Shown piece by piece: positions 50,317 through 58,633 of a stretch of 64,000 nucleotides of DNA. Position numbers and translations under genes: made by a program. This DNA is from Spiroplasma endosymbiont of Agriotes lineatus (GTDB lineage: Bacteria; Bacillota_I; Bacilli_A; Mycoplasmatales; Nriv7): positions 1,116,001-1,180,000 of the forward strand of contig NZ_OZ026448.1 of NCBI RefSeq assembly GCF_964019485.1, read 5' to 3'. Below the pieces are notes generated by a model. The model worked only from the letters and a program-made list of their open reading frames with translations, made no database searches and was not told the origin of the DNA. Within the stretch, counting starts at the first letter, position 1. Each line of letters starts with the position of its first letter.

Positions 50317-50547
50317 TTAAGTAAATATATATTTCTTATGTATGATTTTTGTTGTAAAAACTTATTTTAATGTTATTTTTATAAGCGTTTTCCTTGGTTT
50401 TTATAACCTTTTATTGAAATTATGTTTGTTGATATTAAATATTTTGTTTTATTATTTATTTTCCAAATAAAATGATAATTAAATTGTCGTTGCTTTTCAT
50501 TAAAAATTATTTAAACCTTTTCCTGCCTAACAAAACTTTATGCGTCC

Positions 50548-50620
50548 CTGACTGCCTTAATACTTATTCAAATCTTTACCTACCTAACAAAACTTTATTC
50601 GTCCTAAGAGGTTATTAACC
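50548..50620 (-). repeat. Proviral left-end fragment
   Basis: GACTGCCTTAATACTTATTC and CTACCTAACAAAACTTTATTC repeat the provirus left leader in reverse. It ends a few bases before the helicase stop. Confidence 0.6.
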
Positions 50621-51901
50621 TTACTTCTTAAAATTTTTCTTGCGATATTTTTGAATAACTTTTTTAACATCTTCTTTTCTTTGCTTTTTATAACCTGGTT
50701 TAATTGGTCGAGAATGATAATTCGAGATAACTTTTTGTAAATCATTTACTGACTCTTTTGGAATATTTTTAATAACTTTCTTTGCTGATTTCTTAACTTT
50801 TTCATTTCATAATGTAAAATTAATTCCCTTTTTAGTTAAATATGCAATTCCTTTTTTATCTGATGAATCATAAAATAAGTAAGAATATCCATGATATTTT
50901 CCTCTACCTGTTCTTCCTGCGCGATGAAAATAATATGTTAAATCATACGGTAAATTTAATGAAATAACATGTGAAACTCCTGGTAAATCAATACCCCTTG
51001 AAGCAATATCAGAACAAACAACAAATTTAAATTCAAGACTATTAATTCGTTTTAGCATTTTAATGCGTTCACGAGATTTTAAACTACTATGAATTTGTCC
51101 GACTTTAATATTTTGTTCTTGTAACAAATCAAGAGCTTGGTCCATATTTTCTTTTTTATTAACAAAAATTAAACATAAAAATGGATCCATTGTCATTAAG
51201 AGATTTTTCAAAATTTCAATTCGATTACGATATCGAGTTTTAACTAAAAAATGTTCAATATTTGTTTGAATTTTATAATCACTTAAATCAAGAATTATCG
51301 TATTTTTTAAATATTTTTTTAAAAAATTTTGTAATTCATTATTAATAGTTGCCGAAAATACCATAAATTGTGTATTTGAAACAAGTTTTGATAATAAAAA
51401 ATCTACTTCATTAACAAAATCTAAATCAAAAATCATATCTACTTCATCCAAAACAACCATCTTACTAGTAATTAAAGCTAACACTTGTTCATCAATCATT
51501 CGCTTCAATCTTGTTGGCGTTCCAATAACTAAATGCGGATAATTAGTACTAAACTTTTGCTTTTGTTGCTCTAAATCTTGACCACCAATTAAATTAGCAA
51601 TTTTCAAATTAGGATTATTTTTAATAAATTTTTGACTAACATTATATATTTGTACCGCTAACTCTCTTGTTGGTACGATTATGATCGCTTGCGTCTTGTT
51701 AATTGTTGGATTAATTTTACTTAAAATTGTTAATAAATAACCAACAGTTTTTCCAGTTCCTGTATTGGCACTAACAATAACATTTTGTCCCTTAAACATT
51801 AAAGGCAACATCTTCTTTTGAATATTTGTTGGAGCAACAAATTTTAATGAATCAATTGTTGCTAACACTTCATTACTTAAACCAATATCTTGAAATCTCA
51901 T
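50621..51901 (-). CDS. DEAD-box RNA helicase
   Basis: 426 residues. Motifs in order: FVAPTNIQKKMLP (Q motif), SANTGTGKTVGYLL (I), PTRELAVQ (Ia), GTPTRLKRM (Ib), VVLDEVDMIFD (II, here DEVD instead of DEAD), FSATINN (III), then LIFVNKKENMDQ (IV), SDIASRGIDLP (V) and YYFHRAGRTGRG (VI). The C-terminus is very basic (KKQRKEDVKKVIQKYRKKNF) for RNA binding and lies beyond a TGA Trp codon. ATG 51901 with GGGGTGGTAG is preferred over an upstream GTG. It resembles the CshA/CshB group that remodels mRNA and ribosomes in the cold. The proviral element at 52001 lies 100 bp upstream of the start codon. Confidence 0.92.
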
Positions 51902-52000
51902 TACTACCACCCCTAAATAGTTTTAATAAAACTATTGTTTTTTTAAAATCAGAGGTAATTATACCACAAAATAAAACCGCAGAGAATTTGCTCTACCTAT

Positions 52001-52257
52001 CCGGTCGCATTTAGTTTTCTTAGGTATTGTTTTGAAGAAGTAAAACAATCAGATAACTATATTATTTAATTACTAAACTAACCATACCTTTCTTGTTATT
52101 GTCATTTTCATTCATCATGATTTTATCATATTATTAAATTTTTACACAATAAAAAATTTTAAATTTTCACTAATATATATTAATTTATATTTTTACTTAA
52201 CTTAAATGTATTATATTTATTTGTGAATTTACAATATTACCTTTGCTGATTTAACTA
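52001..52257 (-). repeat. Left arm of the 257-bp inverted repeat
   Basis: Right-end proviral segment in reverse, including the hairpin GATTGTTTTACTTCTTCAAA (reverse strand) and the last ISLre2 codons. Confidence 0.9.
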
Positions 52258-52777
52258 TCATCATTTTTATTATTATATTTATTTCATAATGAATTTTTAT
52301 ATATTTCTTTTCTGATTTCTATTTCTGAATTAATATTTTCATTAATGTAATGTAATACATTTAATTTGTTTAAATTTGCCATTCTTAAATGTAATAGGTT
52401 ATTCAAATTCTTATGATGATATATTTTTGCTTTATATCCTAATTGTTGTTTTACTAAATGCGATACATCACTTTCGATGCCGCAACCGATATTTCATTCT
52501 AAATTTTGATGATGAATACCTTGCTTATTATTACTGAAATAATTACTCGCCTTTTTTAAATTTGTTTTAATATCTTTATTTAACTCATTTTTAGCAACAT
52601 TACGAATGTTTTTCACTAATTCTTGATGGATTTCCGTCTTTATATAATTTAATTCAACTATTTAGTGTTACTTTGCGATTTTCAAAAATAATATTAAATG
52701 CCGTTTGTTTTAACTTTTTAATAGCATGATAACCATCTAAAATATATCTAACATTACCAAAACTATTGGCAATTTCT
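52195..52777 (-). pseudogene. ISLre2 transposase C-terminal fragment
   Basis: The minus strand reads ANSFGNVRYILDGYHAIKKL at 52777, then an indel near 52638 (CATCC), then NNKQGIHHQNLEWNIGCGIE, LVKQQLGYKAKIYHHKNLNN and RMANLNKLNVLHYINEN. The upstream part is cut by the proviral left end at 52778. Confidence 0.75.
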
Positions 52778-53301
52778 GGACGCATAAAGTTTTGTTATGT
52801 GGGAAAAGATTTGAATAAGTATTAAGGCAGTCAGCAATGATTGTCTTTTTATTTTATAAGATGTTAAAAATTTGTTCTTTGAAAATTAAATACAAGTGAA
52901 TTAATAATGTTTGGTATGTATTAAAGCACGATAAATTGTTGGTGGTCGCCCATAACCAAAAGAAGTTTTTACCAGTTAATAGATAACACCCTATTCTATT
53001 AGCTATATCAATTTGTTTCATTTTGCAATAAAAAAATGAATGGGTGGATTTCCTAAAAATATACACGCTATTAAATTAGTTCCAAGGGTAGATGGCAGGA
53101 TGCGGATGTTAAAGTGTAAAAATTTCTATATGGGGGTATGCTAAGTTTAAAATTATTAAAATCTTTATCTAATTAAAAAACAAAATTTACTAACAAAGCT
53201 TATTAAACACTTAAATCTGCAATATATAAGTGTTTAAAAAACTAAGTTAGTTAACTTAGTTAACTAACAACTTAGTTTATTTATAAGAAAGGTAATTTAT
53301 T
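52778..53301 (+). promoter_or_regulatory. Proviral left terminal repeat and leader, second copy
   Basis: GGACGCATAAAGTTTTGTTA, then the GGCAGTCAGCAATGATTGTC hairpin, the GGTGGTCGCC block, the ACACTTA/TAAGTGT stem at about 53210-53236 and AACTAAGTT half sites. The layout matches 27205-27714, with a CTATT duplication at 52991. Confidence 0.6.
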
Positions 53302-53628
53302 ATGAAAAACATTGAAAACATTTTCTTAAATACTAAAAAATATCTCTTAAAAGAAACACAAAACGCAATGTTTATTAAAGCACCAAAAATTCCGTGATTT
53401 AATGAACAAATCGGTATTTGGTTTCCAAAGCGATTTGTTTATAAAGGAAAATATGAAAATTCTATTTGCATCGGAATAATAAAAGATAATAAATATCAAG
53501 TAATTTCAATTAATCAAAAAGAAAATGAAACCAAATTAATTAAGGGACAAGAATTATTAAGCTTCTTCATTGCCGGAAAAGAAAACAACAAAAAAGATAT
53601 AAATTATAACTATTTTAAAGGAGTTTAA
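53302..53628 (+). CDS. Plectroviral protein a, second copy
   Basis: 108 residues, nearly identical to the product at 27715 (for example KETQNAMFIKAPKIPWFNEQ). Intact, with AGAAAGG upstream. Conservation in both copies, when larger genes are broken, suggests it was functional recently. Confidence 0.7.
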
Positions 53629-53630
53629 AA

Positions 53631-53852
53631 ATGAATATTGCGATTGGAATAATATTTATTATCATTTGCATAATGCTATTGGCATATTTTGCTTATAAAA
53701 TTTATGCCAAAATAAAAATGCGAATTAAATATAAAAATGCCATTAAAAATAATACTGGTAATTTTACAAAAGATGAAAAAGTGTTTATTGCCAGCTTTGA
53801 AGAATGAGTTAAAGCTCCTAATTCAAAAGAAAATAATGAGAATAAAAAATAA
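53631..53852 (+). CDS. Plectroviral small membrane protein b, second copy
   Basis: 73 residues, one N-terminal span, almost identical to 28044-28265 (KNAIKNNTGN in place of KNVIKNNTGN). Intact. Confidence 0.7.
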
Positions 53853-53887
53853 TGTTTTGAGAAATTATTAAGAAAGAAGGAATATAA
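53852..53887 (+). pseudogene. Truncated viral gene c fused to IS3 leader
   Basis: MFWEII from the viral gene continues KKEGI from the IS3 leader to TAA. The join lies in a shared 10-bp GAAATTATTA, so the provirus and the IS3 were joined at microhomology, deleting the IS3 tip and the rest of the virus. Confidence 0.7.
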
Positions 53888-53889
53888 AA

Positions 53890-54168
53890 ATGGGAAATAA
53901 AACCTCATACTCTGAAGAATTTAAAAAACAAATTGTCATGCTATACAAAAATGGGAAAAGTGTTATTAATTTAGGGAAAGAATATAATTTACCAAAACCA
54001 ACTATTTATAGTTGAGTTAAAAATTATAATAATTCTGGTTCATTTAAAGCAAAAGACAATCGCGCACTAGAAGAAAATGAAATAATAACTTTACGAAAAG
54101 AACTTAAAGACTTAAAAATGGAAAATGACATTTTAAAGCAAGCCGCGCTGATAATGGCCAAAAAATAA
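53890..54168 (+). CDS. IS3-family OrfA
   Basis: 92 residues, [20 protein letters not shown], with helix-turn-helix and zipper-like tail; ends GCC AAA AAA TAA as in the 37-kb copy. AAGAAGG precedes the ATG. Confidence 0.9.
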
Positions 54169-54209
54169 CAATAATTAATAGCAATAAGAAAAAATATTCG
54201 ATAAGAAAA

Positions 54210-55001
54210 ATGTGTAAATTATTAAATATTTCAAAATCCAATTACTATTATCAAATTAATAAATACACAAGGAAAATAGTGAATAATTATAATCAAGAAA
54301 TTATCAGTGCATTTAACGCAAGCCGCCAAGTCTATGGAGCCCGAAAAATCAAAGTAGTATTAGCTCATAAAAGTATTAACCTATCTAGACACAAAATTAG
54401 AAACATTATGAAAAACAATAATTTGATATCAAAGTACACAAAAACAAGACTTAAATGCAAAAATATTCAAGTAAATAATGATCCAGTAAATAACATTGTA
54501 AACCGAGACTTTAATAATAGAAAAATAAATGAAATTATCGTTAGTGACTTAACTTATATAAAAGTGGGTTTTAAATGATTTTATGTATGTCTCCTAATTG
54601 ATTTGTATAATCGCGAGATTGTTGGTTATAGTTCCGGACCAAATAAAAATACGGAGTTGGTTTATCAAGCTATTATGCGAATTACTAGACCATTATCAAA
54701 AATTGAAATATTTCATACCGACCAAGGTAATGAGTTTAAAAATAATATAATTGATGAAATTTTAATAACCTTTAACATTAAAAGATCATTAAGCAATAAA
54801 GGTTGTCCTTATGATAATGCAGTTGCTGAAGCAACTTATAAAGTTTTTAAAACAGAATTTATTAATGGTAGAAAATTCAATGATCTTGCACAATTAGAAC
54901 TTGAATTATTTGATTACATTAATTGATACAATAATCTTAGAATACATGGCAGTTTAAATTATTTATCTCCAGTTACTTTTAGAAAACAAATGTCTATATA
55001 A
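54210..55001 (+). CDS. IS3-family transposase OrfB
   Basis: Integrase core with VSDLTYIKVGFKWFYVCLLI, FHTDQGNEFKNNI and DNAVAEATYKVFKTEF supplies D-D-E. TGA is Trp at FKWFY and INWYNN. The frame is open upstream to the A6 run at 54160, so an OrfAB fusion by -1 frameshift is expected. Residues DEILITFNIKRSLSNKGC match the divergent 48-kb IS3 rather than the 36-kb copy, which suggests gene conversion. Confidence 0.9.
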
Positions 55002-55030
55002 AAATTGTCCTAAAAAGGGTTCCCAATCCA

Positions 55031-55287
55031 TAGTTAAATCAGCAAAGGTAATATTGTAAATTCACAAATAAATATAATACATTTAAGTTAAGTAAAAATA
55101 TAAATTAATATATATTAGTGAAAATTTAAAATTTTTTATTGTGTAAAAATTTAATAATATGATAAAATCATGATGAATGAAAATGACAATAACAAGAAAG
55201 GTATGGTTAGTTTAGTAATTAAATAATATAGTTGGCTGATTGTTTTACTTCTTCAAAACAATACCTAAGAAAACTAAACGCGACCGG
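55031..55287 (+). repeat. Right arm of the 257-bp inverted repeat
   Basis: Starts at the IS3 junction (TAGTTAAATCAGCAAAGG), runs through the last ISLre2 codons and right-end segment, and ends CTAAACGCGACCGG. Confidence 0.9.
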
Positions 55288-55375
55288 TTTTGCCATTTTT
55301 CTAATGATATTAAAGATTTTCGTGTAATATATATATATATAATTGAAAAAATAAAGTAATAAAGGAGTTAAAATA

Positions 55376-55912
55376 ATGAAAATTTTAAATATAATAGCTT
55401 TTTCTACATTAATAATATTACCAGTGGTTGGTTGTTCTAAAAAAGCAAATGAACCAGTAGAACAAAAAAATAAAGCTAACAATAAAAAAGATAAAATTTT
55501 TAATTTTGAAATCAAGGGCTTAAAAAAAGTAAAATTTCTTATTTTAAAAAATAACAATCAACTTTTTGTAGTTAACATAGATAAAAAAGATAATATCAAT
55601 TTAAATGAAAAGTTACCAGAAATAAAAGATTTAGACACTTTTACTTTTTGATTTACAAAAGAATTTGAAAATAGTCAAAGTAAACAAAAAAAAATTAAAC
55701 AACTAATAACTACACACGGACAAAAAATGCCTGACACTCACCATAATATTCCTTATAAAGGAGTTAACAGACCGCATGAAGTTTGAATAATTGATAAAAA
55801 AATAACAATTAAAGCACAAGGTACAGAGTTGGATGATTTTAAAGTTAATAACATTATAGACTATATATTACAAGAAACAAATAATTTTGAAATTGAAATT
55901 GAAAATCCTTAA
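55376..55912 (+). CDS. Lipoprotein related to plectroviral exported protein m
   Basis: 178 residues. Leader MKILNIIAFSTLIILPVVG with Cys at the lipobox (PVVGC), then a Lys/Asn-rich linker. The body shows NFEIKGLKKVKFLILK, LDTFTFWFTKEFE, QLITTHGQK and KKITIKAQGTEL, matching viral protein m at 31524. AAAGGAG precedes ATG 55376. The DNA after the gene (terminator, 56100-56210) also matches that after gene m, so this is either a captured viral gene or a piece of a related provirus. Function unknown. Confidence 0.75.
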
Positions 55913-55924
55913 TAACTAAAAAAT

Positions 55925-56094
55925 CGGGTCTGTACAATTAACTGTACCTCTAAGAATTAACTTAGATTTACTCTGTCTTTAAATTTTACTTCTAAAAAAT
56001 AATCAGCAACTTTATCAAGGGGATTTTGCTTTTTTGTTCTATTTCTTTGGAAAGTTCAGAATAAAATTATCAAGACAAAAAATTTTGGGCAGGC
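55925..56094 (-). repeat. Internally deleted IS256 derivative (170 bp)
   Basis: Left GGGTCTGTACAATTAACTGT and right ..TCAAGACAAAAAATTTTGGG-CAGG are the two IS256 tips; between them only ~60 bp of the C-terminal codons and ~60 bp of the transposase start (AATAATCAGCAACTTTATCA) remain. Confidence 0.7.
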
Positions 56095-56213
56095 TTTTTC
56101 TACGACCGTAATTACCTTAAACAACTTTTTAATTTTTTCTCTTATCTATAAATTAATAAAAACCAGTAATTAATTAAAATTACTGGTTTGGATATTTTTC
56201 TTATTTTTACAAT
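56095..56213. other. Stretch paralogous to the viral operon end, including an IS256 empty site and terminator
   Basis: ATTACCTTAAACAACTTTTT, one CTCTTATC (56139-56146), and the AAACCAGTAATT/AATTACTGGTTT stem (56160-56189) match 32103-32151 plus 33482-33550 without the IS256. Confidence 0.75.
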
Positions 56214-56360
56214 AGACTTGGTGCATAACCTTTAATTTTATCTACTATTTTGATAATATTATTTCCTAGGTGAAGGATAAATGTTAGATAAATACAAAGA
56301 CGAAAATGAATTTTATTATAGTCTAATAGGCATAAAATGTTATAGTTGTGTGCCAAGTCT
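56214..56360. repeat. 147-bp MITE with AGACTTGG ends and a short target duplication
   Basis: AGACTTGGTGCATAAC at the left and GTTGTGTGCCAAGTCT at the right are inverted repeats. AAT flanks both sides; the empty paralogous site at 33546-33561 has AAT once. A short frame inside (MLDKYKDENEFYYSLIGIK) may be the start of the parent's transposase. The tip also occurs at 17046 and 62522. Confidence 0.75.
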
Positions 56361-56721
56361 AATAAATTAAACTATTTGTTTTAGTTATTAACAGAAAAAT
56401 TATTTGTAATAAAAAAATTTTGGACAGGCCCAATTATTTAATTTTATTAAATTTTTTTTAATTTTGACTAATATTTTTACTTACTTAAATGTATTATATT
56501 TATTTGTGAATTTACAATATTACCTTTACTAATTCAACTATCATCATTTTTATTATTATATTTATTTCATAATGAATTTTTATATATTGGAATAGCAACC
56601 CTTTTTAGGACACTTTTTATATAGACTGCCATTTTCTAAATTCAACGGGTGTTAAATAATTTATGTTATTATTTAATTAGCTTTTTATAAAGCAAGAAAG
56701 TATCAAAGGAGAAAATTGACT
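56361..56721. other. Mosaic of element tips before the repeat lipoprotein
   Basis: 56408-56431: an IS256 tip (AAAATTTTGGACAGGCCC). 56474-56586: the ISLre2 3' end in reverse. 56587-56660: an IS3 right tip (TGGAATAGCAACCCTTTTTA). Then the leader of the next gene with AAAGGAG at 56705. Confidence 0.6.
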
Positions 56722-57969
56722 ATGAAAAAATTATTAAGTATTTTAGGTGCAGTTAATTTAACTGTAACCGGGGCAGGTAATATTGTTGCTTGTGAGTCAG
56801 GAAAACCAAAACAAATTAAAAAATCAAAACCACCACATCAATCAGAAAAACCAGAAGAAAACAAACAAATAACCCTAGTTTCTAATTGAGAAGAAACCAA
56901 TGGGACAGTTTGAAATTTAATCGCTGATAAAAATAACAATGTTTATGTCGGGACAAGAACTGCTGATTATAGAGGTAATTTGTTTAAATTAACACCGGAC
57001 GGAACATTATCACCTGTTAATAGTTGAAAAGAAACCAATGGGACAGTTTGAAATTTAATCGCTGATAAAAATAACAATGTTTATGTCGGGACAAGAACTG
57101 CTGATTATAGAGGTAATTTGTTTAAATTAACACCGGGTGGAACATTATCACCTGTTAATAGTTGAAAAGAAACCAATGGGACAGTTTGAAGTTTAATCAC
57201 TGATAAAAATAACAATGTTTATGTCGGAACAAAAACTGCTAATGATAGAGGTAATTTGTTTAAATTAACACCGGGTGGAACATTATCACCTGTTAATAGT
57301 TGAAACGAAACCAATGGGACAGTTTGAAGTTTAATCGCTGATAAAAATAACAATGTTTATGTCGGAACAAAAACTGCTAATGATAGAGGTAATTTGTTTA
57401 AATTAACACCGGGTGGAACATTATCACCCGTTAATAGTTGAAAAGAAACCAATGGTGAAGCTTGAAGTTTAATCGCTGATAAAAATAACAATGTTTATGT
57501 CGGGACAAAAACTACTAGGGGGCAAGATAATTTGTTTAAATTAACACCGGGTGGAACATTATCACCTGTTACTAGTTGAAACGAAACCAATGGGACAGTT
57601 TGAAATTTAATCGCTGATAAAAATAACAATGTTTATGCCGGGACATGAACCGCCGGGGGGAAAAGTAATTTGTTTAAATTAACACCGGGTGGAACATTAT
57701 CACCCGTTAATAGTTGAAAAGAAACCAATGGTGAAGCTTGAAGTTTAATCGTTGATGGAAATAACAATGTTTATGTTGGAACAACAACCGCTGATGATAG
57801 AGGTAAATTATTTAAGTCAAGTGATGGAGGAAAAACTTTTGTTTTAGTTACTAGTTGAGATGAAGACAATGGCGAAGTTAAAAGTTTGGTTGCTGATAAA
57901 AATAACAACATTTATATTGGAACAAGAATTGAAACTAGTAAAGGTAAATTATTTAAGTTAATTACTTAG
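56722..57969 (+). CDS. Surface lipoprotein with eight tandem VYVGT repeats
   Basis: 415 residues, visible only with TGA as Trp: each repeat carries two or three TGA codons. Leader MKKLLSILGAVNLTVTGAGN, lipobox NIVAC. After a Lys/Pro/Gln-rich linker come eight units of about 46 residues, SWKETNGTVWNLIADKNNNV then YVGTRTADYRGNLFKLTPGG and TLSPVN, a pattern expected to give one beta-propeller. Units 1-2 and 3-4 are nearly identical. The last unit is cut: the terminal KLIT and TAG come from an IS256 tip (57951 onward). AAAGGAG precedes ATG 56722. Likely an exposed adhesin-like or ligand-binding protein. Confidence 0.8.
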
Positions 57970-57993
57970 AGATATAGTTAATTGGACAGCTCC
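57951..57993 (+). repeat. IS256 right-tip remnant supplying the lipoprotein stop
   Basis: TTTAAGTTAATTACTTAGAG then TATAGTTAATTGGACAGCTCC match the IS256 right end with a few substitutions. The gene's own repeat (TTTAAATTAACACC) is nearly the same over the first 11 bases, so the join may have used that similarity. Confidence 0.7.
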
Positions 57994-58426
57994 TATTTTT
58001 CTTGTGATAAAATAAGAAATTATTATTTTTTTAATTAATAATGTTAAATTTTATTTTATTCCTAGTCTAGTCAATCAACTTCGCGGTGTTAGTTATAATG
58101 ACAAAACCCTCATTTTCATTATCTAATATTTCAAAATAATCATTTATTTTTAATAATTTTAGTAATGTTTGCCGGGGGCTTGTTTATTCCTTTTTTAATT
58201 ACAAATTTTCCCTAATGTTAATACTATGTCAACCATTAAACCTCGTCATTTTTTCTCCTTTATGTTCAGAATAAATTTTACTTTTTGTAAAAAAATATTT
58301 CTGATAATTTTATATTTATATTAAAATACAAACTTATTTTATCTTATTTTCTAAAAGATTTTAAACAGGTTCTTAGGCATTATTTTGAAGAAGCAAAACA
58401 ATCAGCTATTTTTTATATGGTCCAAC
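57994..58426 (-). other. Decayed intergenic region with a possible small minus-strand remnant
   Basis: Between 58260 and 58070 the minus strand reads, across frame breaks, a start with AAAGGAG, then VIKKGINKPPANITKIIKN and YFEILDNENEGFVIITNTAK. No family recognised and no open frame remains. 58371-58410 carries a degraded proviral right end in reverse. Confidence 0.3.
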
Positions 58427-58450
58427 TTATTGTAACCGATCCACAAATGG
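58427..58450 (-). repeat. IS3 left-tip remnant
   Basis: ATGGTCCAACTTATTGTAACC plus GATCC equals the left tip of the IS3 elements in reverse (compare 37646-37672). Confidence 0.65.
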
Positions 58451-58486
58451 TATATAATCATCCTGTAATTAAATAAATAAAAAAAA

Positions 58487-58522
58487 GAAAACACAAAATT
58501 TTGAGGTCATTGTGTTTTCATA
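58487..58522. terminator. Terminator hairpin
   Basis: GAAAACACAA and TTGTGTTTTC pair around a 13-nt loop. Confidence 0.65.
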
Positions 58523-58633
58523 GAAAATTATATCAAAAACTTAATGATTTATTTGATTTTTTAACATAATTACCTATGGGGATATCAGCAGTGTGATATT
58601 CTCTTTTTATTTATCAGAAGGGAAATAGAAAGT

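Larger units (their letters stand above)
48884..50547 (-). repeat. MITE-like element, copy 5, split by IS256 copy F
   Basis: Ends GGTCGTGTTTAGTTTTCTTAG at 48884 and CCTAACAAAACTTTATGCGT to 50547. TAAGTAAATATA occurs on both sides of the IS256 (48970 and 50318), as expected of a target duplication. Confidence 0.8.
53862..55030 (+). mobile_element. IS3-family insertion sequence lacking its left tip
   Basis: orfA and orfB are intact; the right end is CCTAAAAAGGGTTCCCAATCCA to 55030. The left terminal repeat is missing, so it should not transpose on its own. Confidence 0.85.
52001..55287. mobile_element. Rearranged provirus bounded by 257-bp inverted repeats
   Basis: Both ends are right-type proviral segments: 52001-52257 and 55031-55287 are reverse complements with three mismatches. 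The outermost bases are CCGGTCGC and GCGACCGG. Inside are an ISLre2 3' fragment, a provirus left part (leader, genes a and b, start of c) and an IS3. A left-type terminal repeat is internal at 52778. Confidence 0.85.

Noticed and set aside
58085-58240. A small regulatory gene on the minus strand
   Set aside because: Recognisable peptide pieces lie in different frames with stops between them; kept only as a possible remnant.
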